Shown here piece after piece: positions 13,559-26,250 of a stretch of 64,000 nt of DNA. Origin of the DNA: Sinonovacula constricta (taxonomy: Eukaryota; Mollusca; Bivalvia; Cardiida; Solecurtidae); contig CM017555.1 of the NCBI GenBank assembly GCA_007844125.1, positions 25,631,498 to 25,695,497 on the forward strand, in the 5' to 3' direction. Under the pieces are notes generated by a model, which ran no database searches, was not told where the DNA came from, and saw nothing but the letters and a program-made list of their open reading frames with translations. A program made the translations under genes and the position numbers. Numbering within the stretch: position 1 is the first letter of the stretch; each line of letters opens with the position of its first letter.

Positions 13559-16143
13559 ATGACCCAGTTTTTGCCTTTCAGCAAAAAGCATCTTTCTAGT
13601 TATTATTATTATTCTTTTTCTTTAAAAATTCAAATGCATCTACAGCAAAAAGTTCTGCACCGATTTTGCTCAAATTTTCAGGTTTTGTTAGCATTAATCA
13701 GCACAACAATGTCCACCTTTTTTCGTCCTTTTAGCCTCAGTAGAACCAGCGCTATTGCAAATTATTTCAAAGTTTTGACGTTTTGGGGGTATGTTGCTTG
13801 TTCCTGATTTCTCTGACAAAGTACAAGTGCTAAAAAGGTGAAAATTATACGGTCGTACTTAGAATATGACGTAGTTTCCTGTAGGAGAAAACTAAATTGA
13901 TCAGTCTGTACAATCCTGAGCTGCATCGTCTCAAAGTTGATTGTTCCGGAATCTCGGCAAAAAAATCTTATGTTACCAATTTTCAAACCCTCATAACTCT
14001 GTCAACTTTATGAATTTTTCGCTGAAACTTCACCAGTGTGTAGTGCTGGATATGCCAAACATTTCATCCGCAGGTACTATGGGGATCGGACTTACCGTTT
14101 AGCCACAATCCGCAATTTAGTGGAGTATACCTACGTACATAGTTACAAGCCGTTAAGCCTATATAGTTGTACAGGTACATACAGCCTTCTGCCACTGTAA
14201 GTGTCAGCGGAGGTTAACTCGCTACTGCAGTACAGCTATTCACCTGTGTATATACACCTCCCTGTTGCTGCTGAACGAAGTCGCTCGTGTGTTTAACACT
14301 TGATCAATTTTCAAAGTATCGTAACTCTGACTGTTGTGAAAATATATCGCTGAAACTTCACCCGTGTGTCATCCTTGATAACTCAAACATTTCATTCACT
14401 GGTACTCTAGCAAGCAGATCACTGGTTTACAATTATGTGACTATTATAATTACGTTTAAGGAGCTTTGCATTCATTTGCTTCTATTTGCTCTTAGCAAAG
14501 ACTGCTGCGTGTTTTGAATGCTGTCTAAGGGAGACAAGTCTGTTAACAAGTATTCTTGTGAAGCTTGATGAGTTACATTCCTTGTTTTAATGATGTGATG
14601 TTAGCACGCGGCGTTGTCATCTCTACTTAAAATTTATTATAAAGCAAGTTTATTTACGCGCTCATGATAAACTAATATACTAACTTTGTACATTTTGGTA
14701 TGTTTAAAATTAGTATGCATTCGATGATGATTCTGGGTACACACTGTTCACATACACTACATGTTTAAACATTAATTACTAGGCTTCATATATGAGCTAT
14801 TAAGCAACAAACTGTTTTCAAGCATCATCAAAATCCAGCTGCAAGCATAGGATGACCCAGTTTTTGCCTTTCAGCAAAAAGCATCTTTCTAGTTATTATT
14901 ATTATTCTTTTTCTTTAAAAATTCAAATGCATCTACAGCAAAAAGTTCTGCACCGATTTTGCTCACATTTTCAGGTTTTGTTAGCATCAATCAGCACAAC
15001 AATGTCCACCTTTTTTGTCCTTTTAGCCTTAGTAGAACCAGCGCTATTGCAAATTATTTCAAAGTTTTGACGTTTTGGGGGTATGTTGCTTGTTCCTGAT
15101 TTCTCTGACAAAGTACAAGTGCTAAAAAGGTGAAAATTATACAGTCGTATTCAGAATATGACGTAGTTTCCTGTAGCAGAAAACTAAATTGATCAGTCTG
15201 TACAATCCTGAGCTGCATCGTCTCAAAGTTGACTGTTCCGAAATCCCGGCAAAAAAATCTTATGTTACCAATTTTCAAACCCTCATATCTCTGTCAACTT
15301 TATGAATTTTTCGCTGAAATTTCACCAGTGTGTAGTGCTGGATATGCCGAACATTTCATCCGCAGGTACTATGGGGATCGGACTTACCGTTTAGCCACAA
15401 TCCGCAATTTAGTGGAGTATACCTACGTACATAGTTACAAGCTGTTAAGCCTATATAGTTGTACAGGTACATACAGCCTTCTGCCACTGTAAGTGTCAGC
15501 GGAGGTTAACTCGCTACTGCGGTACAGCTATTCACCTGTGTATATACACCTCCCTGTTGCTGCTGAACGAAGTCGCTCTTGTGTTTAACACTTGATCAAT
15601 TTTCAAAGTATCGTAACTATGACTGTTTTGACAATATATCGCTGAAACTTCACCCGTGTGTCATCCTTGATAACTCAAACATTTCATTCACTGGTACTCT
15701 AGCAAGCAGATCACTGGTTTACAATTATGTGACTATTATAATTACGTTTAAGGAGCTTTGCATTCATCTGCTTCTATTTGCTCTTAGCAAAGACTGCTGC
15801 GTGTTTTGAATGCTGTCTAAGGGAGACAAGTCTGTTAACAAGTATTCTTGTGAAGCTTGATGAGTTACATTCCTTGTTTTAATGATGTGATGTTAGCACG
15901 CGGCGTTGTCATCTCTACTTAAAATGTATTATAAAGCAAGTGTATTTACGCGCTCATGATAAACTAATATACTAACTTTGCACATTTTGGTATGTTTAAA
16001 ATTAGTATGCATTCGATGATGATTCTGGGTACACACTGTTCACATACACTACATGTTTAAACATTAATTACTAGGCTTCATATATGAGCTATTAAGCAAC
16101 AAACTGTTTTCAAGCATCATCAAAATCCAGCTGCAAGCATAGG
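13559..16143. repeat. S-S dimer, copy 3 (2585 bp)
   Basis: It lies head-to-tail with copy 2. The short ORFs inside have the same translations as in the two other copies, which implies very high identity. Confidence 0.9.
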
Positions 16144-18910
16144 ATGACCCAGTTTTTGCCTTTCAGCAAAAAGCATCTTTCTAGTTATTATTCTTTTTCT
16201 TTAAAAATTCAAATGCATCTACAGCAAAAAGTTCTGCACCGATTTTGCCCAAATTTTCAGGTTTTGTTGGCATCAATCAGCACAACAATTTCCACCTTTT
16301 TTCGTCCTTTTAGCCTTAGTAGAACCAGCGCTATTGCAAATTATTTCAAAGTTTTGACGTTTTGGGGGTATGTTGTTTGTTCTGGATTTCTCTGACATAG
16401 TACAAGTGCTAAAAAGGTGAAAATTATACAGTCGTACTTAGAATATGACGTAGTTTCCTGTAGCAGAAAACTAAATTGATAAGTCTGTACAATCCTGAGC
16501 TGCATCGTCTTAAAGTTGACTGTTGCAGATTCTCGGCAAAAAAATCTAATGTTACCAATTTTCAAACTCTCATAACTCTGTCAACTTTATGAATTGTTCT
16601 TTGAAACTTCACCAGTGTGTAGTGCTGGATATGCCGAACATTTCATTCGCAGGTACTATGGGGATCGGACTTACCGTTTAGCCACAATCCGCAATTTAGT
16701 GGAGTATACCAACGCACATTGTTACAAGCCGTTAAGCCTATATAGTTGTAGAGGTACATACAGCCTTCTGCCACTGTAAGTGTCAGCGGAGTTTAACTCG
16801 CTACTGCAGTACAGCTAGTCACCTGTGTATATACACCTCCCTGTTGCTGCTGAACGAAGTCGCTCTTGTGTTAACACATGATCGATTTTCAAAGTATCGT
16901 AACTCTGACTGTTGTGACAATATATCGCTGAAACTTCACCCGTGTGTCATCCTTGATAACTCAAACATTTCATTCACTGGTACTATAGCAAGCAGATCAC
17001 TGGTTTACAATTATGTGACTATTGTCATTAAGTTTAAAGAGCTTTGCATTCAGTTGCTTCTATTTGCTCTTAGCAACGACTGCTGCGTGTTTTGAATGCT
17101 GTCTAAGGGAGACAAGTCTGTTAACAAGTATTCTTGTGAAGCTTGATGAGTTACATTCCTTGTATTAAAGATGTGATGTTAGCACGCGGCGTTGTCATCG
17201 CTACTTAAAATAGATTATAAAGCAAGTTTATTTACGCGCTCATGATAAACTAATATACTAACTTTGCACATTTTGGTATGTTTAAAATTAGTATGCATTC
17301 GATTATGATTCTGGGTACACACTGTTCACATACACTACATGTTTAAACATTAATTACTAGGCTTCATATATGAGCTATTAAGCAACAAACTGTTTTCAAG
17401 CATCATCAAAATCAAGCTACAAGCATAGGATGACCCAGTTTTTGCCTTTCAGCAAAAAGCATCTTTCTAGTTATTATTATTATTCTTTTTCTTTAAACTT
17501 TTTTCAAATGCATCTACAGCAAAAAGTTCTGCACCGATTTTCTTCAAATTTTCAGGCTTTGTTGGCACCGATCAGTACAACAATGTCCATCTGTTTGCAT
17601 CGTTTTAGCCTTAGTAGAACCAGCGCTATTTTAAATTGTTTGCCGTTTTAAGGGGTATGTTGCTTGTACTACATGTATCGGACAAAGTATCAAAGCTAGA
17701 AAGATAAAAATTAGACTGTCATATTCAGAAGGTAACGTAGTGGAGCCTAGCAAAAAACTAAATTGATAAGTCTTCACAATCCTGAGCTGCATCTTTTCAA
17801 AGTTGACTGTTTCAGATTCTCGGCCGAGAAAATCATGCGTTACCAATTTTCAAACTCTCATAACTCTGTCAGATTTAGTAATTGTTCGCTGAAACTTCAC
17901 CCGTTTGTAGTCCATGATAAGCCGAACATTTCATTTACAGGTACTTTGGGGATCGGACTTACCGTTAAGCCACAATCTGCAATTTAGTGGGGGCATGCTA
18001 TAAGTCGTTAAACCTATATGGCTGGAGAACTACATACAGCCTTCTGCTACTGGCAGTGTCAGTGGAGCGGCAGTACAGCAAGCCACCTGCACATATACAT
18101 ACCCCTGATCCTGGTGAACAAAGTCGCTCTTGTTTTAACATTTCGCCAATAATCAGAGCATCCTAACTATGTCAGTTTTGGGAATTTATCGCTCAAACTT
18201 CACCAGTCTGTTGTGCTTGATAATCCAAATATTTCATTCGCTGAGACTATGGAGATCGGAATTACTATTTAACCAAAATCCGCAATTAAATGTGGAGTAT
18301 TCTATAGGTTGTTAAATCTGTAGCGCTGTACAGTTACATAAAGCCCTCGCTCACTGTCGGTTTCAGTGTACGTTAATCCGACTCTGCGGGAGCATTTACA
18401 CATGGTAGACATGAGTAGTCGCTGTTTGTGTAAATATTTCAGAATTCTTTAAAGGATCATAACTCTGCTAGTTATAGCAATTTATTGTTGAAACTTCACC
18501 AGTGTATCGTCCTTGATAAGTCCAACATTTCATTCACTGGTACTCTAGCTATCAGAACAACTGTCTACAATTAAATGAGGATTATTGTTTTGCTCAAAGA
18601 GGTATGCATTCATTTGCTTCTATTTGCTCTTAGCAACGACTTCTGCGTGTTTTGAATGCTGTCTAAGGGAAACAAGTCTGTTAACAAGTATTCTTGTGAA
18701 GCTTGATGAGTTTCATTACTTGTATTAAAGATGTGATGTTAGCACGCGGCGTTGTTATCTCTTCCTATAAACTGATTATAAAGCAAGTATATTACCGCAC
18801 TCATGATTAACTAATATACTAACTTTGTACATGGGAGTATGTTTGAATTTAGTATGCATTCGATGATGACTCTGGGTACACACTGTTCACCTACACTACA
18901 TGTTTAAACA
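16144..18910. repeat. Diverged terminal units of the array
   Basis: The unit at 16144-17429 (1286 bp) and the last unit from 17430 are visibly more diverged than the interior ones. The last unit has an extra CTTTTTTC near 17500, several indels, and L-like sub-repeats near 18195 and 18490. Higher divergence at an array edge is the usual pattern for a satellite homogenised from within. Confidence 0.85.
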
Positions 18911-19009
18911 TTAAATATAAACAAACTGATCGTTTGAACAAATGAATTTCATATTTACATGTCCGCACAAACAAATGACTTGTCCGAACTCAGGTAGATA
19001 TTTCTTTAA

Positions 19010-20120
19010 GTTATTTCGTAAGCAATGATTGCCATATATCCTCACCATGACTAAAATGCCCGTTTTACTTTTATCACATGAAATTGTTTTCAAATTTGTT
19101 TGATGAGTTCTTTGTTGTTGTAAAGCTGAAATTCTCAGGTGGATTTTGCATTATGTCACCCGTCTATGTTGCAACATTCAAGCGAAGTGAATATGTAGAT
19201 TTCATGCACAGGGCCGCTGCGCATGTATGAAAATTGTCTTGCTATATGATTAGTATGGTGCTCGGAATTAGTGAAAAGTAATTTTTGAAATTGTTGAGAG
19301 ATGTACAGTTACACACTAAAAATCATGTCTAGAGGTCGGGCAAGTAGAATGTTGTTTTACTTTGCCGAACAAAATATTTACGTGTCAAAATCAATCGGAT
19401 AATTGTTTATGTCGCGCCCTGACTTGCGTCAGAGGCAAATACTCCATAATGCCTTTCTTGTAACTAGTATGGCGCTCGGAAGTGCAGAAAGTAATTTTTG
19501 AAATTGTAATAGATGTACAGAAGCACACTGAAAATTATCTCTACAGATCGGACAAATAGAATGTTGTTTTTCTTTGCCAAACAAAAAGTTTACCTGTCAA
19601 AATCAATCGGATACTTATTTATGTCCCGCCCTGACACTCGTTAGGGCCAAACAGTTCCACACAGCATTAATTTTGTTCTAACATGACTTTTTCTTTATTT
19701 CATAAGAACTAACTGCCACATATCCTCACCATGATTTACAAATTTCCGTTTTATTAATGTGCTTACTATCCTGGTTGTTATAATTCACTTCTCATATGTA
19801 CTTTACATTGTTGCACCGCTCTTTGTGACATCAAAGCAGTGAAGTGATTATGTAAGTTTCATGCACCTGTCAATTGGCCCGCGTGTATTCAAATTTTATA
19901 TGCGTTTCATTATTATTGCGCACAGAAACCGTTAAAGCGAAAGTAAACTTTGAAATGATTAAGCAATGTAAAATTACACACTGAATATTTTCTAGACAGA
20001 AAGGACAAGCTGAATTTATATTTACTCTGCCAAACAAAATTTTTACTTGTCAAAATCCATCGAACAATCGTTAATGTCTAGCACAGCGAAGTTCAGAGCC
20101 ACACGGTTATGCATCTTCAT
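19010..20120. repeat. Diverged tandem duplication, about 0.67 kb period
   Basis: The motif CATATATCCTCACCATGA near 19032 returns as CATATCCTCACCATGA near 19712. A second motif, CAAAATCAATCGGATAA near 19387, returns near 19600 and as CAAAATCCATCGAACAA near 20050. There are therefore about three copies of a 210-250 bp core (about 19195-19440, 19441-19650 and 19855-20110) inside a longer duplicated unit. Nothing in it looks like coding sequence. Confidence 0.75.
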
Positions 20121-20157
20121 TTTAAGAGTTGATTTACATTCGGTTTTCTCGATGTTG

Positions 20158-20281
20158 TATTACTTGGCTTCATATATGAGCTATTAAGCAACAAACTGTT
20201 TCAAAGCATCATCAAAATCCAGCTGCGAGCATAGGATGACCCAGTTTTTGCCTTTCAGCAAAAAGCATCTTTCTAGTTATT
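20158..20281. repeat. Orphan fragment of the satellite unit
   Basis: The anchor region reappears here with its flanks (from CTTGGCTTCATATATGAGC to TCTTTCTAGTTATT), about 2.8 kb past the last array anchor. It is cut off where the TTA run would begin. Confidence 0.9.
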
Positions 20282-20330
20282 TATATGTTTGCTCTCGTTG
20301 GGTTTCTTACATTGTTCAACTCAAATACTG

Positions 20331-20595
20331 TCCCTGGAAGGGGCGGATCCAGAAACTGTTTGGTGTGGGGGTATAAATCAAGACCATTCAGCTTAATCGC
20401 AGTAGATATTAGATATGCATACATAGTAAAGGGCTCTGACTTCGACCTAAGCAGAAAACAGACAAAATTTACTTTAAAAGCTTAACATTTTAAGCTTACG
20501 TGCATGTGTTGTCACAACTCTACTCTTTTACCTTGTTGGTGGGGGTGGAATTTAACCCTACAATCGCCCACCCTGGATCTCTCCCTGGTCCCTGG
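20331..20595. mobile_element. Possible short inverted-repeat element (MITE-like)
   Basis: GGGGCGGATCCAG near 20340 and CTGGATCTCTCCCTGG near 20572 form an imperfect inverted pair around about 230 bp. A similar GGATCCAGAA...GTGTGGGG stretch lies near 52183. No clear target-site duplication was seen, so the call is weak. Confidence 0.3.
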
Positions 20596-20599
20596 TTCA

Positions 20600-23215
20600 A
20601 TCATGTCATAGAATTACATTAAATGCAAAATGTACCTTATTAATAAAAGGTATTCACAATTGTACATTGTACGATAGAGATTGCAAACCAGACTTTTTAA
20701 ACGTTTTTGGTAAATGTTCATATAAACAATGACCACATTACTGCACACTTATATATTTCCGCGACCGTTATTAAAATGGAGTACATACAATCAGAATATC
20801 CAAGAAATCACTGCATATAACTTCTTTATTTTTAAGTTATCACCATTAGGTATATTTTTCCACGAAGACATGTTAATGTTATGAATGACATGGATTTAAG
20901 ACGGTTTACATTTGTTTTTACTTATTTCAAGTTGTTAAATTATTTTAGCATTAACACAATGCAATGACAAGTGATAACTTTTACCATTATACACAATAGC
21001 TAACCTTGACATTATATTTTACATTAATAATATCGTAGAAAGATACAGTTTATCTCAGATTCGAAATCTTTATTTTTAGCAAATATCTCTCAATGCATAT
21101 AAAAAGATTAGGGAATAATAGATAATAGAAAAAATGCGTCAAATATTCTAGATGAGCCTGAAAAACAGACGTTTGTATGACTTATTAAGATAATGATTTT
21201 ATAAAGCTGAAAGACGCCGATTAATCCGTGAATGCGATTTCGTCTAAATTAGGTAATAACACAATTTTACTATCTTTATTTAAGTGTTTACATAAGTCTT
21301 AACTTATTCGTTTATGATACCTAACAGATAAAACTGTCTCTAACCGTTTTTCTTTTTCCACACAATTCGACAATATAAACATAGCTAATAAACTTCGCCG
21401 AATATCTTCTTCTTTGCATATGCATTACAAGATGCCGACTTCATCAGTCAGTATTGCTATGCTATTGAAAAACCTTTTGTGATAAACATATCTGTTTACA
21501 GTATGTTATACATATATTTCTCTACTGAGCTCCATAATTGGGTAAACCGTGTTAATATAATGCCGTTTACAGTGCTGTTTTATTTACCGTTCTACTTTGA
21601 TTTTTCCTTACCTACTGCTGCTTTGGTTAAATCGGATGGATTATAGTTGATTTATAACACATTGGATTATTGTTTTACTTTTAAGATACATAGACACTTT
21701 TTTTGCAAATGAATTATGTTGTTGTTAATGACAATTTGAACAAAATGAAGTATACACGAAAACAAAAACTTCCATGTGGCAACATATTTCAGCTGACTTC
21801 TTGTGTTCTGTTGGTTCTACAAGATCTTCCTCCTTCTTCATCAGAAGTAACTTTACAACGCTTTAGTGACCCTAATAGTGTTGCTGGGATGAATCTCCAA
21901 AACAAAACAACAGTTATTAAAAGACAATGACTATTGAATTACAAAATTATATTGGTAGGCTATATTTACCATATTATACCGTGTTTTGTTATGTAGAGCT
22001 TTTATAAGAACGGATCTTAAAAAGTACAAATAAACATAGTACTTAATCTAAATGTTACACGACAAGATGAACACATTGATCTAGCATTGTAGAAAACAAT
22101 TTAGGATTATGAGAAAAAGATTTCAATAGCGCCTTAGAGATTTTAAGCGTAAACCATAATATATTATACACCTTATAAAAGGCTCTTTAACTTTAAAACA
22201 ATACGATGTTACTGTTATGATTTAATTGAACAATAGAGAACTTGTCTGTCACTCTTCACATGGACAAGGACAATGCTACAGTGTGCATGCTTGAGTATTA
22301 AATCATCTTATGTATAACATTATACATGGTAAAGAGCATTATTCCTGGGCGTTTGGGTGTCTATGAAGACTACCAGTCACTATTTCAATAATTCTTAAAT
22401 ATTTCATATGCTATTTGAAATATTCTAAGTATGTAATTACTTTTATATACACGAAACTACCTTTTACAAGAAATTTCAATGATAATTTCATTGCGTCGTT
22501 AAACCATTTTCATAATTAAAAATAGTTTAATTAAAAAATATAAGTATGCTTCTTGAACCAATTTTATTTTGCAGAAATAGTTGTTAGATCTTTATGACCG
22601 TGTACTACTTACAATGGCTCATTGTTCATAAATATCCCAGTAAGGGTAAAAATTGTTTATTTGTTAAGAGGTAAGTTGTCGAATCATACCTAATTAGTCC
22701 CTTTTCTTTATTTAATGAATCCTATACTGCGGACACAAATATGCATGATCACATTTGCTTCATAAACATGACACGTTTCAGGAAAAACAACAAGAGAAAA
22801 CAAGCACACATGCCAAACGTTATGGTGACTGCCGTATAGTTAAACAGATTGTTTAATTTTTTTGTACAACTTCCTAATTTATATATTTACCATACAGTGC
22901 AATGTCCATGTCAATGTTGATTTGGTTTAGTACTATTATATACGGTCTTACAATATAAACGACAATAAGACGTTGATGTGTAAATGTGTAAATCTTAAAT
23001 ATTTTGTGATGTGCTCGCCTATAAGGTAAAAAATACGTTAATTTTTTTTTCAATACGTTGTCGTACAATCGTTTCCAAGGGTATACATAGTAGGTTGAAC
23101 TAACAAGTAACATGGTTCACTTGGCTTAGAACACACACATTATAACAGAATGGCATCAGAAAAATCGCCGTAACTAATTCTTTGCTGATTTATTTGTTTT
23201 ATTATTTGATGTTCT
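20600..23215. other. AT-rich stretch with no recognised feature
   Basis: Only short, low-complexity ORFs occur. I see no splice-bounded exon, repeat or RNA gene. Confidence 0.6.
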
Positions 23216-23221
23216 AACATC

Positions 23222-24738
23222 TTGAGAAGATGGAAAACATAAGAAACCAGGGCTGCAGCATTATCAGGAAACTTACCCAGTGCAGCAAGGCCGATGGAAA
23301 AAGGCTGAACAGGAGGCTTGTAACCGACCCCGGAGATCTTGAATTCCTGGTCTGCAATACCCGCCAAAGCGTCACGCTGGTCGGGGCCCAAGAAAAGCGC
23401 CCGCTGGCCCATGTCCTCACATATTACGAACCAGCCGCAGTACGCGAACATAAGAGCCAGCATGTTTGCCTACGCCCACATCAACCTACTGGAGATGCTT
23501 CGCTGGTTCACGCCTAACGAGGCTGTCGGAGTGGCCACCGATTCCATCTACGTGAAGAAAGTAGCCTTGCACAAGGTTCAAGGGATCGTGGTGTTTGTTG
23601 CCCCCTAAGATGCAACTGCAGGGAGGATTGGTGCCTTAGTTGCCTCTTAGAAATAGACCCCCCTGTTGCCCCAGCTCAGTGGAGAGACGTTGGCGAGCAG
23701 CTGTACATGCCAATAGAGCACGCTACATTTTCCCCCAAGCCCGAATATATTGTACAAGCTAAAGGCCAGCCACCATCCAAGTCACCAAGTCATAATGATC
23801 CACTGTCAATGTATAAGTTAAGCTACCTCAATGTCGGTGGAGGCTCAGGTAAAACCACTTGAGCCATCCAGCTCTTCCGATCCAGAGACCCAATTATCTT
23901 CACTTCGACACATCGTCTGACCAAAGAGATGCGGACCCGGGATGTAAAGGCCTAAACCTATCACAGCTTCTTCCGCTGGAGCGGACAAATTAGAGACTGG
24001 CTGCGACAGAAGGCGGGCCACTTTGAGGTGGTCGAGATCGACCACAGTGCGAAGGGCCCCGCCCTCAGGGACTTGAAAACAAAAATCCGCCTCCAGCCAG
24101 ACAAGACCATACCAAGGGTTGCAAAAAGGGCCCCCGGCTGCCTTGGATGGGATCGGTTTGTGAATGCATGGAAGCCAGGCGACCTCATACTGCTTTCGAG
24201 ACAAAAGTTGCGCGACCATACACAGGGGCTTTTATTCCAAAGGCACAAGGAGCGGTTTCGGGGCACTTTTGAGCTTCTTCTCCACCACCCGAAAGACAGT
24301 CGGAAGCAGAATATTCAAATGGCAATTCCGGGGGCAGACCAAAAGTAAGAGCTAGTTCTCAACGACATCGTGGACGTCCCAGTCGAGGCTGCAGGGGCTG
24401 CTATACAGACAGATGACTGGCGTTTGGAGTATTTCATCACAGTTCACTCCTTCCAGGGTCTGACAATCCACAGCCCTCAAAAAGTATGGATCATTGACGA
24501 ATTACTGCAGTGGTCCAATCTGGCCTACCTTGCGGTGTCTCGAGTGGAGTACATGGGCCAACTAGAACGGGTTGTCTGTCCAACGGAAGAGGGTTCCGAG
24601 GTCGGGCAACTCACCGAGCAGCAACACCGTAAGTCAAACCAACAGAAGCTCGTGGCCTATAAGCGCCAGGACAGAGCCTGGTCTCTTCTCCTTTCAAAGC
24701 CGCTACAACCAAGGGCAACCTATATACCCAATCCGTAG
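23222..24738 (+). pseudogene. DNA polymerase B C-terminus fused to SF1 helicase, broken
   Basis: The polymerase part ends with the stretch YANIRASMFAYAH and then VATDSIYVKK (about 23430-23570), the family B motif C in which TDS holds the catalytic Asp. Upstream in the same frame are stops at 23240, about 23304 and about 23319. A one-base shift near 23606 leads into a CxC...CxxC cluster (about 23610-23652), probably zinc-binding. The reading then stays in one frame through Walker A GGGSGKTT (about 23836-23859), a THRL block, an SF1 motif V-like VHSFQGLTI (about 24440) and motif VI-like AYLAVSRVEY (about 24523). In-frame stops are TGA 23860, TAA 23953 and TAA 24346, and the frame ends at 24738. 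No DE Walker B box is visible between FFRWSGQ and RDWLRQ, which suggests an internal deletion. The helicase most resembles the Pif1/RecD type. Confidence 0.8.
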
Positions 24739-24779
24739 TCCACTGGCTCTCTGGCAGTCGCATTTCGACCGCATACTGG

Positions 24780-25310
24780 TACCCGAACAGACGTTCAGCA
24801 AGTGTCCGGTTAGCCGCTCTACAATTCCCTGATCACGGTGAATGTTGACACTGCCGCGCCTGACCTCAACCGCGTGCTTTGCCAGAAGCTGGAACACAAA
24901 GCCCATGAACTCCCGCCCAGGATTGACTTGAAACAGTTTCGACCATCGCAGCGGGCCCCGCTTGTAGATCCGCTCGTGAGCAGCGGCGACCTCTTTCGCC
25001 TCCTTCGTAGTAAGCGAGGTTGAGCGCTTTGAACCTGCTGGCCACATCGACAACAGTCAGGGCATACTTGTATTTCTTCCGACGAACCTTGTCGTGTGGT
25101 AAGAATAAGAGATCGGCCTGGTGCACTTCGTTCGTTACTGAAATGTCAGACTTGGGCCTCGGTGTATGGCGCGGAGCAGGAGGGTAAATTTGCCAGATGG
25201 CATGCTTTTAAAGGAAGTTCCGGGCCATTGCCTCAGAATTCCTAGCCGCGGCCGCAAGTTTTTGAATCACCGTTAGCCCCTTCCAGTAGCCCCTAGGGCT
25301 GTAGTATAGT
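24780..25310 (-). pseudogene. Retroviral-type DDE integrase, broken
   Basis: Reading down from about 25310, the - strand gives YYSPRGYWKG, then an in-frame TAA near 25205, then VHQADLLFLPHDK and KYKYALTVVDVASRF, typical of the rve integrase core in Polinton-like elements. A one-base shift near 25020 leads to the second half, which holds the NPGREFMG block and the HRDQGIVERL block. The first Asp (HQAD) and the final Glu (GIVE) are present. The second catalytic Asp, normally in a D-x-G-x-E-F context, reads Asn (AAT) here, about 34 residues before the Glu. The gene is convergent with the polymerase-helicase gene. Confidence 0.8.
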
Positions 25311-25330
25311 CTTGCTTCTAATCCATGGAG

Positions 25331-25591
25331 TTATTCCAAGAGCATGATCAGCCTCCAATACACAGAAGCCACAGGCTCAGGTAGCTGCCCAGCTGTTGCC
25401 CAGAAGTTAGTCGGGCCTGCTAGTAGCCTATCTGCGAAACGCATCATGGTCCTTTCATCCTTCCGCCAGCTATCGAGTGAATTATGCGCGACATCGATCA
25501 TAGTGGGAGCTAAGGGCCCAGGAACTTTGTGCCGTCGAGCGGCGTAGCCTACTTCAAGCATCTTAGTAAACAGTCCCTCGGGAAGACCCAT
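25331..25591 (-). pseudogene. 86-aa ORF upstream of and in frame with integrase
   Basis: The ORF starts MGLPEGLFTKMLEVG and ends SVYWRLIMLLE. It shares the frame of the first integrase half and is separated from it only by one TAA and a short linker. It could be the N-terminal part of the integrase or a separate small gene. It is rich in Arg, Leu and Ala with no clear membrane segment. I do not recognise a domain. Confidence 0.45.
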
Positions 25592-25664
25592 GATAACCGA
25601 AGGTTGTGTATAAGGAGCGGAAAAAGAAACGGAGACAGTATTAATTAATCTGCTTTTCTAAGTA

Positions 25665-25980
25665 CTAACCCGCGAGCCCGGCCGCTCCGAGTGCTAATAC
25701 GATTAATCCAATCTCTCTAACTTGCTGGTCGTCGGATGGATGGTTGAAGTCGGTCAGCTGAGGTTCGGGCCTAGTGGAATCAATTTTCTTGTTTGCCTCT
25801 GGCATGACCTAAGCCATTTGGGCCCAAGCAGCCTCAGCATCCTGAAGCTGTTCTTTGGCGAGGTCATGACGTCGACGTTCTTCTTCGATGTCGGAGTCCT
25901 TAAATAGGCTAAACAGATAATTGCTTCCGGTGAACGCCACCGCATTGGCGAGCGCCCAAAATCTGTGCAATGCAGACCAT
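25665..25980 (-). pseudogene. Small protein: coiled coil plus C-terminal hydrophobic tail
   Basis: From an ATG at 25980 (MVCIAQI) and after a frame change near 25950, one frame gives NYLFSLFKDSD, a charged helical stretch EEERRRHDLAKEQLQ, an in-frame TAG near 25810, and a C-terminus ending IGLIVLALGAAGLAG followed by TAG. The helix plus short hydrophobic end suggests a membrane-anchored or virion-associated small protein. Function is unknown. Confidence 0.5.
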
Positions 25981-25999
25981 GGTATTATACATAGGCAAC

Positions 26000-26240
26000 C
26001 TACTTAAATATGTCAGCGGGGATTATCCTTTGCTTGATGAAAAGATTTCTGGTGGCGAGCTCGGCCGTGATGCCGACTATAGCCATGGCAACGTCCTGTG
26101 GGGTGAATTCCAGTTTAGGGTACGCCCTTCCGAGTGATGCCTTGCCTTGGCGGGCATAGCCGATTGCGAGTCCTGCTACTACGGCGCCGTGGTAGATCGA
26201 ATTGACTCCTTCCTACGTTTGGAGTTGCTTGGGTAGACAT
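26000..26240 (-). pseudogene. Small two-helix membrane protein, one frameshift
   Basis: It starts MSTQATPNV at 26240. A single-base change of frame near 26210 then opens about 70 codons ending in TAG at 26000. Two hydrophobic segments are visible, HGAVVAGLAIGYA and DVAMAIVGITAELA. It begins 11 bases after the stop of the preceding small ORF, the tight packing expected of a viral gene cluster. No known family was recognised. Confidence 0.5.
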
Positions 26241-26250
26241 TATAACGCAG

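Larger units (their letters stand above)
1..18910. repeat. Higher-order tandem satellite array
   Basis: The anchor motif ATGACCCAGTTTTTGCC recurs at 519, 2196, 3572, 4865, 6157, 7846, 9595, 10974, 12267, 13559, 14852, 16144 and 17430. Three unit classes follow: about 1.29 kb (S), about 1.38 kb (S prime) and 1.68-1.75 kb (L). The left edge of the window lies inside an S-type unit, so the array continues beyond it. Each unit has a TTA trinucleotide run after the anchor. Short ORFs recur in every copy, but their lengths change with the trinucleotide run and with indels, so I read the array as non-coding. Confidence 0.95.

Noticed and set aside
23140..23463. 107-codon - strand ORF over the polymerase end
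   Set aside because: It overlaps the + strand frame that carries the polymerase motifs and runs into AT-rich flank. It was judged a shadow, though it looks unusually protein-like.
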